Assembly: GCA_013347225.1 (NCBI GenBank)
Contig: CP054595.1
Location: 2,786,415-2,850,414, forward strand
Source: Candidatus Accumulibacter similis
Lineage (GTDB): Bacteria > Pseudomonadota > Gammaproteobacteria > Burkholderiales > Rhodocyclaceae
Direction: 5' to 3'
Length of the DNA stretch: 64,000 bases
A model generated the notes under the pieces. The model was not told the origin of the DNA, ran no database searches, and worked only from the letters and a program-made list of their open reading frames with translations. Positions 49,179-59,600 of the stretch are shown here, one piece after another; within the stretch, counting starts at the first letter, position 1, and the number at the start of each line of letters is the position of its first letter. The position numbers were made by a program, and so were the translations under genes.

Positions 49179-49208
49179 AAAAAAGCCCCGACCGGGGCTT
49201 TTTTCTTT
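49179..49208 (+). terminator. Rho-independent terminator
   Basis: Stem AAAAAAGCCCC / GGGGCTTTTTT with loop GACC (49179-49204) followed by CTTTT, 19 bp after the PEP-CTERM stop. The symmetry lets it act in both directions. Confidence 0.88.
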
Positions 49209-49297
49209 TGTCGGGTCATCGCCTGCCTGCCGATTCGGCAGACAGGCTCCAATCTCGCGAAGCGGCGGCTCGTAGGTCGCCCTTGGCGACAAAACGG

Positions 49298-49609
49298 ATG
49301 GCCGCCTCGCCGGGCGTGCTGCCATTTTTCCAGCCAGAGCCGCCCGCCGGCAGCGGCGGACCTGTTGCCAACCCTCACGACACGGGCTACAAGCTCCTCT
49401 TTTCGAGTCCGGAACTGGTGCGCGACCTGATTCTCGGGTTCGTGCCGGACGAATGGTTGCATCGGCTCGACTACAGCACTCTCGAGAGAGTGCCCGGCAG
49501 CTACGTCACCGAAGACTTCAGCAACTGTTGAGCAGATCGACATCTGGCTCGATCAGGTCCTCGATGCCGGGAGCCTGGACGACCTTTTCGGACCGACCAC
49601 GCCCTGCTG
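49298..49609 (+). pseudogene. Rpn/YhgA-like PD-(D/E)XK transposase-nuclease, internally deleted
   Basis: The 5' part encodes NPHDTGYKLLFSSPELVRDL, ILGFVPDEWLHRLDY and GSYVTEDF, the conserved N-terminus of Rpn-type recombination-promoting nucleases. It stops at 49531. Overlapping it in the +1 frame, from 49527, comes VEQIDIWLDQVLDAGSLDDL-F, resembling the family's C-terminus. The catalytic centre between them is missing, so this is a remnant with an internal deletion and frameshift. Part of it is repeated in the downstream duplication. Confidence 0.75.
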
Positions 49610-50028
49610 ATGCGAGCGTTTTGCGTCCGTGCCTGATTCGATGCGCATGCGCTCAGGGTCCTCGGCCAGTCAGCCTTGCCGTCGAATGCCGGTGACCGCT
49701 TTCCACGTGTGCACGTCTGTCCGACGCGCGGACACGATGCGCGCATCGGCGTTGCCGTTCGCGGCGGCAGCAGCGGGCCGCACAGGTGACGTGTGTGGCG
49801 CACCGTATACCCTGGCGAGCATCGCCGCTGCGGCTGATCGGCGTTGACCGGTGGGACGGGCATCGCCACGGCCTGTGGCCGACGCGCTGCCCGACCGGCG
49901 GCAATCGCGGGATGGTGCCGGCCGGCACCTGAGCGAGGGCGTGGGCCGAACGACCCGGAGCGCTGACGGGCACCCGACCCGGCATGCTCAGGCATCGATA
50001 CGGATCGTCAGCGCGGCGACGTCGGGCA
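49451..50028. repeat. 578-bp tandem duplication, copy 1
   Basis: Direct repeat identical to 50029-50606. It starts inside the Rpn remnant and ends with 41 bp matching the last codons of the giant gene on the minus strand. The repeat boundaries share a short GxATGGxTGC-like similarity that may have primed the event. Confidence 0.93.
49610..49987. other. Non-coding part of the duplicated unit
   Basis: About 378 bp between the Rpn remnant and the giant-gene end; the same sequence recurs at 50188-50565. Only random-looking frames. No clear terminator for the giant gene is present. Confidence 0.4.
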
Positions 50029-50606
50029 GAATGGTTGCATCGGCTCGACTACAGCACTCTCGAGAGAGTGCCCGGCAGCTACGTCACCGAAGACTTCAGC
50101 AACTGTTGAGCAGATCGACATCTGGCTCGATCAGGTCCTCGATGCCGGGAGCCTGGACGACCTTTTCGGACCGACCACGCCCTGCTGATGCGAGCGTTTT
50201 GCGTCCGTGCCTGATTCGATGCGCATGCGCTCAGGGTCCTCGGCCAGTCAGCCTTGCCGTCGAATGCCGGTGACCGCTTTCCACGTGTGCACGTCTGTCC
50301 GACGCGCGGACACGATGCGCGCATCGGCGTTGCCGTTCGCGGCGGCAGCAGCGGGCCGCACAGGTGACGTGTGTGGCGCACCGTATACCCTGGCGAGCAT
50401 CGCCGCTGCGGCTGATCGGCGTTGACCGGTGGGACGGGCATCGCCACGGCCTGTGGCCGACGCGCTGCCCGACCGGCGGCAATCGCGGGATGGTGCCGGC
50501 CGGCACCTGAGCGAGGGCGTGGGCCGAACGACCCGGAGCGCTGACGGGCACCCGACCCGGCATGCTCAGGCATCGATACGGATCGTCAGCGCGGCGACGT
50601 CGGGCA
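50029..50606. repeat. 578-bp tandem duplication, copy 2
   Basis: Second copy, directly abutting copy 1. Its right 41 bp (50566-50606) are the true 3' coding end of the giant gene; identity ends within a base or two of 50607. Confidence 0.93.
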
Positions 50607-53600
50607 GGATGGATGCGCTCGGCCGGGTGCCGAGAAACGCCGGCAGCCAAGCCGGCGGGGAGCGGTGTGGCGCGGCGAAGCGGAGGTGCGAAGCGCTCCA
50701 GTCGATTCCTGGCACTGCCGCAGCGGGCGCCGACGCTGGCGGCGGTGGCGCCTCGCGCGCCTCCGCGTTCGGTACTGCTGCAGCGGCGCGACGAGCCGCA
50801 GAGAGGATCGGCGCGGCGGCGGCGTCGCCGCACCCGGCAACGAGTGGCGCGAAAGAGAACGTTCCGCGCGGCGGCGTTCCCCGGGAGGGCGGTTCCAGGG
50901 CGGCGGGTAGCGTGCCTGCTGCCCTCGACGCGGCGCGGTGGTACGCGTCCGCATCCTGTTCGCCGCCGCCTGTCCGCCGCCGCGAGACCTGGGCTGGCAT
51001 GGTCGGGGCATGCGCGCCGTTCGCTGCAGCCTGCACGCCGACCGCGCCGGCGAGCGGCAGGACGGCAGCAACGACCTTTCGCTGCTGCTCGTCGAGCCGG
51101 CCGTCATGCCGAGCAGCCGGCGCATCCGCACCGACCGGCGTGCGCGCCGTCGACGAGCCTTGCGGCGAGTCGCTCCTGGGGTTGCCGGCGCACTCGGCAG
51201 CGACGACAGCGGTGTTGCCGCTCGTTCCGCCGCTGCGGCAAGGCGAGTCGTCGGCGCTGCCGATGAAGCACGAGGCTGCGCGACTGCCTGCCGCCGGCGA
51301 CCATGGCGCCAGCGCCCCGGCAGCGGTCGCACTGGCGCGCCCGGGCGGCGATTCCGCTGCCGCCGCCGCGGCAGGCGCGGCGGCGCGATCGGCGCGTGGC
51401 GGCATGCTGGCCGCGGCCGGCAGCTGGCACAGGGCCTCGCCCGGCGGGGTGCCGGGCGCTATTCCGGGCGCCGTCGCTGCCGGCGACACGGGCGCCGGCT
51501 CCTCCTGCAACAACGGGCCTGGCTGCCGGGCGGCGGCACCCGCCCTGGCTTCCCGATCGAAGCCGCCGCCGGCAGCCGCCGGCGGTTGCGGCACGGCCGG
51601 GGTCGGCGCCAGCATCAGGCTGATCGTTGCCGATGCCGCAGCGCTGCCATCGGCAACCGTGTAGCGGAAACTGTCACTGCCGGCGAAGCGCGTGCCTGCG
51701 AGGTAGGTCCACGAGCCATCGCCGTCGTCGATCAGCTCGCCGTGCGCGGGATCGGTGAGGGCGAGCGCCAGTGCATCGCCATCGCCGTCGGCGACCAGCG
51801 CGCGCAGGTCGATGCGCACGCGACCGCCGGCGGCGACGGCGAAGCTCGCGTCGCGGGCGGTCGGCGCGGCGTTGGCCGGCTGCACCTGCACCTCGATGCG
51901 CGCGCGGCTCGTCGCCTCGCTGCGATTGCTCTGCTCGTGGGCGGTGGCGATGAGTTCGAGGAGCAGGGTGCCGACGCAGTCGCGTGGCGGCCGCAGCGAG
52001 AGGCGGGCGAGGTCCCAGCCGCCAACGTCCGCCACGCGATCGCTGACGGTGGCGCCGAAGTGGTGCTCGCCGTCGCTCAGCGTCGCGCCGGGCGGGATGC
52101 CGGCGATCGCCAGGCGCAGCGTCTCGGAGCCGTCGCGGTCGGTCAGGGCGGCATGCAGCACCGGCAAGCGGATCGCCGTGTCGGCACGGCCGCTGGCCAC
52201 CGGTGCGGATTCACCGAGGACGATGTCGTCGACCATCGCCACGCCGCTGCCGCCGCTGCCGGCGCGGGCGAGGCGGATCAGTTGGTGACCGCCGCTGCCG
52301 ACGAAGTCGAAACGCTGCGGTTGCCAGGCCAGCGATTCGGCCGGGCTGCCTGCCGCGGCGGTGCCGATTTCATTGCCATCGACACTGAGCGTGATGTGGC
52401 TCTGGTCGGCGCCGTGCCCCGGCCGGCCGGCGAGGTCGAGCGCCAGCGTGTAGCGCGCGCCGGCGATGGTCTCGATCGCGCGCTCGATGGCGACGGCGTG
52501 CCGCTCGTCTCCATCGCCGCCGCCGAGTTCGAGCCAGTTGCTGCCGTTGCCGGCCCCGCCGCGCATGGCCGGCTCGCTGCCCGACACGTCAGCAAAGTGA
52601 TCGCCGTTGCTCCAGATCCGGAAGCCGGTGCCGGCATCCGCGCGATCGCCAGCCGGGCCGACCGGTCGCCAGGCTTCGAGTTCGGCCACGTGCAGCACGG
52701 TGGCGCAGGCATCCGGATTGGCGACGCCCTCCCAGGCGGTGCGGAAGATCTCGCGCTCGCCGCCGGGAACGCCGCCGAGCAGCAGATCCGGCGCATCACC
52801 CAACGGCGTGACGCCGAGGAGGACGGTCGCCGGCTGCGATTCGGCAGATCCGTCGCTGAGCGTATAGCTGAAGCGGTCGTGACCACCCCAGTCGGCCGCC
52901 GGCGTGTAGACGAGACGTCCCTGCGCGTCGCGGTGCAGCGTGCCGTTCGCCGGCTGGCTGGTGAAGGCCAGCGTCAGCGGATCGCCATCGGCGTCGAAAC
53001 CCAGCGCCGGCAGGTCGAGCGTGAGCTGGCCGTCCTCGTCGAGTTCGGCAACGTGGTCGCGTGCCAGCGGTGCGTCATTGACCGCGGTGATCGTCAGGCC
53101 GACGCGGCCGTCGACGGCGGTCGCGCCGTCGCTGACGCGGATCGCGAAGGCATCGTCGCCATGGTAGTCGGCTGCCGGGCGATAGGCGTGGCGGCCGTCG
53201 TCCATCGCCACCAGGCTGCCGTGCCGCGGCGCGCCGGCGGTGATCGTCAGCGGGTCGCCGTCGGCATCGACCGCCATGGCCGGCAGGTCGAGAACGATCG
53301 TTCCGTCCTCGGGCAGGCTGAAGGCCAGCGCGGCCAGCCGCGGCGGGTCATTGACCGGCGTCACCGTCAGCCGCACCTCCGCCTGCGCCGCCATGCCCGA
53401 TGCGCCGCGCAGCCGGTAGCTGAAGCGATCGTCGCCATGCCAGTCGGGCGCCGGCTGGTAGAGCAGGCTGCCGTCGGCATTCGCCACCACGGTGCCGTTC
53501 GCCGGCGCGGCGACCAGCTCGACGGCGCTGCCGCCGGCAACGCCGGAATCGTTGGCGAGCACGTCGATGCGCAGCGGCACATCCTCGGCGGTGGTGGCGG

Positions 53601-56600
53601 CATCGTCCTGCGCGCGCGGCACCTGCGGAGCGGCGCCGAGGTGCAGGTCGCGGATCGTGACGCGGCTGTTGCGCGCTTCCGGGCCATCGCCGGCAGTCGG
53701 GCCGAAGCCGACCAGGTCGAAGGCGAGGTTGATGGCGGTGCCGGCGGCGATGCCGCGCAGGTCCACGAGGTAGCGGACGCTGCCGTCGGCGTTGCGCACG
53801 ACGCTGATCTCGCCCGCCCGCGCTTCGCTGCCGTCGGCCTGGCGGTTGAGCGCGGCGTCGCTGCGCGTCAGGCCGCCGGCGCGCAGCACGGCAAGCCCGG
53901 TGCCGGCGTCGATCAGCGCCAGTTCGAACGCGTCGTCGGGGCCGCGAAGCTGGTCGCCGATGCCGACATCGGCGAGCGTGAAGGAAAGGAAGTGGTCGTC
54001 GTCGCCGAGGACGAAGACCTGGTTCAGGCGAGCCTGGTCGTCGGCCGATTCGAGCAGCGTGGCGGCGCCATCGCTGAAGCGGACGTCGCCGGCCGTGCTC
54101 CAGCCGCGACCATCGGTGAAGGCCGGGTTCTCGAGGCGCGGGTTGGCGGCGATGTGCAGTTGCGGACGCTTCGCCGCCGGTTCAATTCCGGCGGCGCGAC
54201 TCGGGATGGCGTCGCGTGCCAGGCTGGTGACGCGGGTGAAGGGGAGGGGAACGCCCCAGGAGAAGGCCGGATCGGGGTCGCCCGAGCTGTCGGGCGGCGG
54301 CAGGTAGCCGGCGAGTTGCAGCAGCGCCACCTGGTCGGCGGCGGAGAGCGTCCGGCGAATTCCCGGGGTCAGCGTCGCCGCCATGAGGTGGTGCGGATCC
54401 GCACTGTGCTCGAGACCGAACGCGTGCCCCTGCTCGTGCAGGAGGACGGTCAGCAGGTCGATGCGGCCGTCGGCTGCCGACCCGGGCCGTGCGACCCACT
54501 CGCCGGGGTTGCTGGTCGGCAGGAACTCCTCGTTGCCCCAGGGCGTGTCGTCCACGAACCAGCCGTGGCCGGCGGCATCGGTGTCGAGAGTGATCTTGGG
54601 GGTGGGAACGGTGCCGGTGGTGTGGCCGAGGGCGAAGTCGGGGAGGTTGGCGAAGGAAAACCCACTGGCAGGGCGTTCATCGATGGCAATCCATGCGCCC
54701 GCGGGCTCGACCGAGAATGCGCCAACGGATGGTCCTGAGCTGGAAGTCTCGGCCATCTTCCAGATGAGACGCCCTCCGGGGCAGTATTTCTTGTAGGCCG
54801 AGTCATTGTACAGATCAAACTTGCCAGCTGCCGGCGTCACGTGAATATAATAGGAAAAGATAATCGAGAGGCCATCTTGGCTGGTAACCAAAACCGTCAA
54901 TCTGTCCTTGCCCGTGTATCCTGCTTTTGGAATGTACTCGACTGATGTACCTGGGGCGAAATCGTTCCCCAGCTCACCGCGGAAAGCAACGAGCTGTCCG
55001 TGTTTCGGCATCTCCAGAACGCTGGCTGTTGCCAACCGATTCTCATCGATGAACCGAGGCTCGAATCCTCTCCACTTGTTATCCTTTGGGGCGAAGTGGT
55101 TTTCAGCGTCCATTCTCGGGTCGATCACTCTGCTGATTGAATGACGGCTCTCCAGATCCCGTATTTGCTCATGAGTGGGTGAAATCACACAGATGCCAAT
55201 TCTCGGTACTGTTTCTTGAGCTTGCCCAGTTCGCTGCGCGTCCGCCACGATGAATGCTGTCGTCGTGGGCAAATGCGCGTCTTGAAAAAGGTAGTCGACA
55301 GCAAACATGCCAAGTTCTCCTTGTGCGAGTGAAGGATCACCTGGGAGGTGTTCCGCGGCTACAGCATCAAAGGTTGGAATGCTGGAAGACCGATCTGCAA
55401 GGTGGCGAACACGGTCTATGGCGAGCGGCGACTTGCTCGCCAGCGATACTCCGAATTTGACATTGTAATCCCGACGGTTCTCGGGAGAAAAGCCCAGATC
55501 AATCAAGACATCCTTGACGTTTCCTAAGGCATTCTGGTTCCTGATAGTTTCGGTACCCACCTTGTTCCAGTAGGACAAGCGAGCGTCACGGTTCCGCAGG
55601 TGTTCGGGAGAATCGCCGTGACCTTTTATTCCCTTCGTGGCATCTTCAAAATTCTTCTGGTCGACCTTGGTCGAGCGATCGATGATCTTGTTCAGGTCGC
55701 CATCAATCGGCTGTGCTCCGTATCGCCAATACCAAGCACCAGACAAGGCTGCAATGCCCTTATCCGCGATCATATCGTCAGGATTCTGGACAAAGTCATA
55801 GCGTGTGCCAAGGATGTCGTTCAAACCAGGTACCTTGTTGGCCTCTGGTTCATAGGGACGCGGACCCTTGTGGGTCCAACCGCGATATCCGCCTTCGGCA
55901 AGGACCTCATAGCCCCATTTGAAAGTGATCTGCATGATGCCACGCCCCTTGTACCGCGCACCATCGCCTGGTCTATCATTGCCATACCTATTACCGTAAG
56001 CCAACTCCGCCGACCGATCACTACGATTCTCGACCAAGTCAGAGTCAAAAAAGGCTTCGAATCGTGCATTGACCAAGAAAGCGGAGACTCTCTTCGCCGT
56101 ATTGATATCGAATTTCGCGAGCGCGGAGTTCAGTGGTTCCACCCAGTCCCTGACACGTTCCGAAGAGGACTCCATTATGGCTGCGAGCCCTGCGGCGGTC
56201 AGGTGCGAATCGAACCCCGCACCCTTGTCCCCCACACCGCCCAGCAACAGCTTGTCGGGGGCGATCAGACCCGACGATTGGCTTCCGTCTCCAAACAATG
56301 TAGTCTGAATCGCCCGTCTGGCGTCGTCGGATTCTCCCGATTTGATTGCCGCCAACTGCTCGTCAAGCGACCCGTTCCCCGCTAACGTGTCGTTCTGAGT
56401 CGCCGTATAGACAGCCAGGAAGTCCTTGAGCGCTTCAGCCTGGTTGTTGGGGGATGCCGCGGCCGGTTGCACGCGATTGATGTACTGCAGAAGGTCGGCG
56501 AGTCTCTGCGCCCGCTGAGGATCCCAGGTGCCGTTGCCGGGCTGCTGCCGCAACCGTGCAAGCTCTTCGAGCAGGTACTTGAGCTTCTGCTGGGGTGTCG

Positions 56601-59600
56601 CCGCACGGTCGTTGCTGGCGGTCGCGGCCCGCAGATCGACGCTGTCGGGACTGCTCAGGCCAAGTAGCCACTCGTCGCCGTAGATGCCCCTCTGATTCTG
56701 GAGCGAGATGTAGGCCGTATTGATCCCGAGGTGCAGCCGGTTGCCGAGCAGGTTCGTTCCCGCAAACCACAGCGCCTGGCGTGCCTTGCCGTCGGAGGTC
56801 CTGTTGGCGCCCTGGCTGGCGACCATCAGGTCATGGACCCAACTCGTGCCCATCGCTTCGACCGGCCTCTTCGGGTCGGTCCGGTCGCTCCAGCCGGACA
56901 GCGGGCTCCCGTTACCGAAGCGGTACTGCATCCAGTGCGGGGCGTTGTAGGCGCTGAGCCAGCTCACGCTGGCGGCCGACAGGGTGATTGGGCGCAGCGG
57001 CTTGACGACGGTCGTGCTCTTGCCCCTCCGGTCCTTGACGGTTTCGCTGGCGCTGTCCTGGTAGTCCGCCGCGTTTTGCACGATCTGCTCGAACTGCCGC
57101 AGCGTGATCATCTCGGCTGCTTCGAGCTTGCCATCGACCCGGACTTCGCCGCTCTTCGGAATCGCCGAAAGACCGTAGCCGAGGTACCTTAACCGCTGCT
57201 CGACCCGTGCGACGTCGAACAGGCGGTTGTCGCTGTGGGCGTCGCCGCCGACGGAACCGTCGAGCGCGAAGTCGTGGTAGCCCGGGTTGTTCAGCGGCCG
57301 GTCGCCAAAGAAGGTTGTGTCGGCGGCACGGGCGTAATCGACGACCCGCAGCTTCAGGCTGAGCCGCTCGTCGGGCCGGCCGCGGTCGAATCCGGCGAGG
57401 TGAATCGTGATTTCTCCGGGTTGCAACACCTCGCCCTTGCGCAGGCGCTCGACGTCGAGGGTCGGTACCAGGAAGACGACGCCGCTCGTACTCAAGGTCT
57501 TCTTGCCGGCGTCGCTGCTGACCGTCTGCAGCCCCTGGTAGCTGCGCCGGCCCGCTGCTTCGACCGACTGCATGCCGTCCTCGCGCTCGGCCGTCAGGAG
57601 ATGCCCCTTGTCGTCGCGGAGCAGGGTGGCGGCACCCCTGACCTCGATGTTCGACCAGTTGATGTTGAGATCGGCATCCGGCAAATGCGCGAGCGTGCTG
57701 GCGTACTGGCTGCGGATCAGCTTGAAGAGGTCGACGCGGGCGATGTCGCCGTAGTTGAAGCTGGGAACCTTGAGATCCTTGTCGGCTTCGATCGTCTTCA
57801 GGAAGTGCCCGCCATCGACCGGGTCGGTGAAGCTGATCGAGTCGGGGCGTCGCAACGGGCTCGCCGCCATCCCGAAAACCCAGCCCGAGGTCAGCCGGCT
57901 GCCATCGCCGAGCTCGTAGCGCAGCGGTGTCACGACCTGCTGCTCCGTGCCGCTGACGACTTGGCGGTCGATCGGCAGCGGGCGTGCCGATGCCTGCGCG
58001 GCGAGCGAGTTGCGTTCGGCCGCTGCGATGAGCTGGCCGAGGTCCCATTTCAGCAGTCCGGCGGGAGGCGGCGAGGAATCGAGCGTTGGCCAGTAGCGCA
58101 GGTCCGCCCAGAGTGTGCTGCCGTCATCGCCGACGGCGAGGCGGGAGATGTTGGCGCCGGCGAGCGGCGAGGTGGCACCAAGGTATTCGGGCCGCGGACC
58201 GAATGGGTCGCGGATGATGCCGACCTTGCCACCCAACTGCCGGGCGCCGCCTGCGTCTTCTCCGTTGCCGTGGAGTGGGTCGAGGAAGTCGAAGAAGTAG
58301 TCGGCAACCAGTGCGTACTCCCTGCCATCACCCGTCTCGACCAGCACCGGCGACTGGGCGCGCTGGATGTTCAACTGGTACTCGCCCTCGGTGCGGCTGT
58401 GCCCGGCGGACGAACCGAGCAGCGGCAGCCGCCTGAAGGCGGGCGATCCCTGCAGCCGCCCGTCAGCGCCGAGCGCAACGGTGACCGTGGCGAGGCCCGC
58501 GTTCTCGTCCTGTGCGTCACTCAACAGGAAGCGCAGCGTGTTGTCGCTGATTCCCGCCGCGGCAATGAACTGCGGTGCCTGGCCCTGGCCATCGGGCACG
58601 CTGACCGGCGCGAAGGCGCTGGTCAGCGTTGCGTCGAGGCGCCCGGCCGACTCACGTGCCACATCGAGATCGACGATGAAGATCGCGCCGCCATCGGCAG
58701 TGCCGCGGCTGCTGCCGATGCCCAAACCCTGCCGGCTGGCGGTCACCGCGAGATAGCTGTGCAGGCCGTGGTTGATCGCCAGGTCGACGTAGCCGTAGGG
58801 GGCGTTCGCACCGCTGACCGCCTGTGGCAGGTCGATCTGCTGCAGCGCGAGGAAGCGGCTGTCAGCCGGGTCGATGTTCGCGCGCAGCAGCCGATGGCCG
58901 CCGGCCGGATCGTGCGAGCCACCTTCGGCGATGTACAGCCACTGCCCCGAGACGGCGAGGCTGCTGATGTTGGCGGTGCCGATGTCGAGGGTGTCGGCGA
59001 GCGTCATCGTCGCCGTGTCGAGGATGTGAATCTGACCGCCGGCGCGGGCAACGAATGCCAACCGGTTGTCGAGGCTGAAGGCGATCGGGTCGGTCTTGCC
59101 GCCGGTGGCTGGCGCGGGCGCCCTGGCGGTGCCCGTGTAGGCGATCTCGCCGATCTGGACGTCGCCGCGGAAGACGCGCATCGTGCCCTCGCCGGCGACG
59201 AGGCTGAAGCCGGTTGGTGCCGGCAGTGTCAGGCTGGCTGCCTCGCCATCGGTGACCCAGCGGGTCTTGCCCGGGTCGCTGGGGTCGAGGGTCTGCAGCA
59301 TGCGTTGGATGCTGATGACGTGCAGCCCGCTGGCGATGCCGGGCGGCAGGTCGAGTTCGAGCGTGACCATCGGCGCGTCGCCGGCAACCGGATGGAGGTC
59401 GACCAGCCGTTGCCAGACGAGCAAGCGATCGCGCTGCACGCCCTGGTCGTCGCGCCATGAGCCGGCCGTGGCATGCCCTGTGCTGTCGATGCCCGGTACC
59501 TCGGGCGTCATCCAGATGCGCAGGGCGACTTCCGGTGCCTGCGCGGACGCGACCGGCGGCTGCAGCCGGTCCAGCGTCAGTCCGAGCTTGCCGGAGGCCA

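Noticed and set aside
50938..54738. 1,266-codon frame on the plus strand opposite the giant gene
   Set aside because: Composition is Arg/Ala/Gly-rich with no domain or ribosome site; the opposite strand encodes recognisable repeats and the metzincin site.
57235..59460. 741-codon plus-strand frame opposite the giant gene
   Set aside because: Same reasoning: shadow of codon bias, no recognisable domain.
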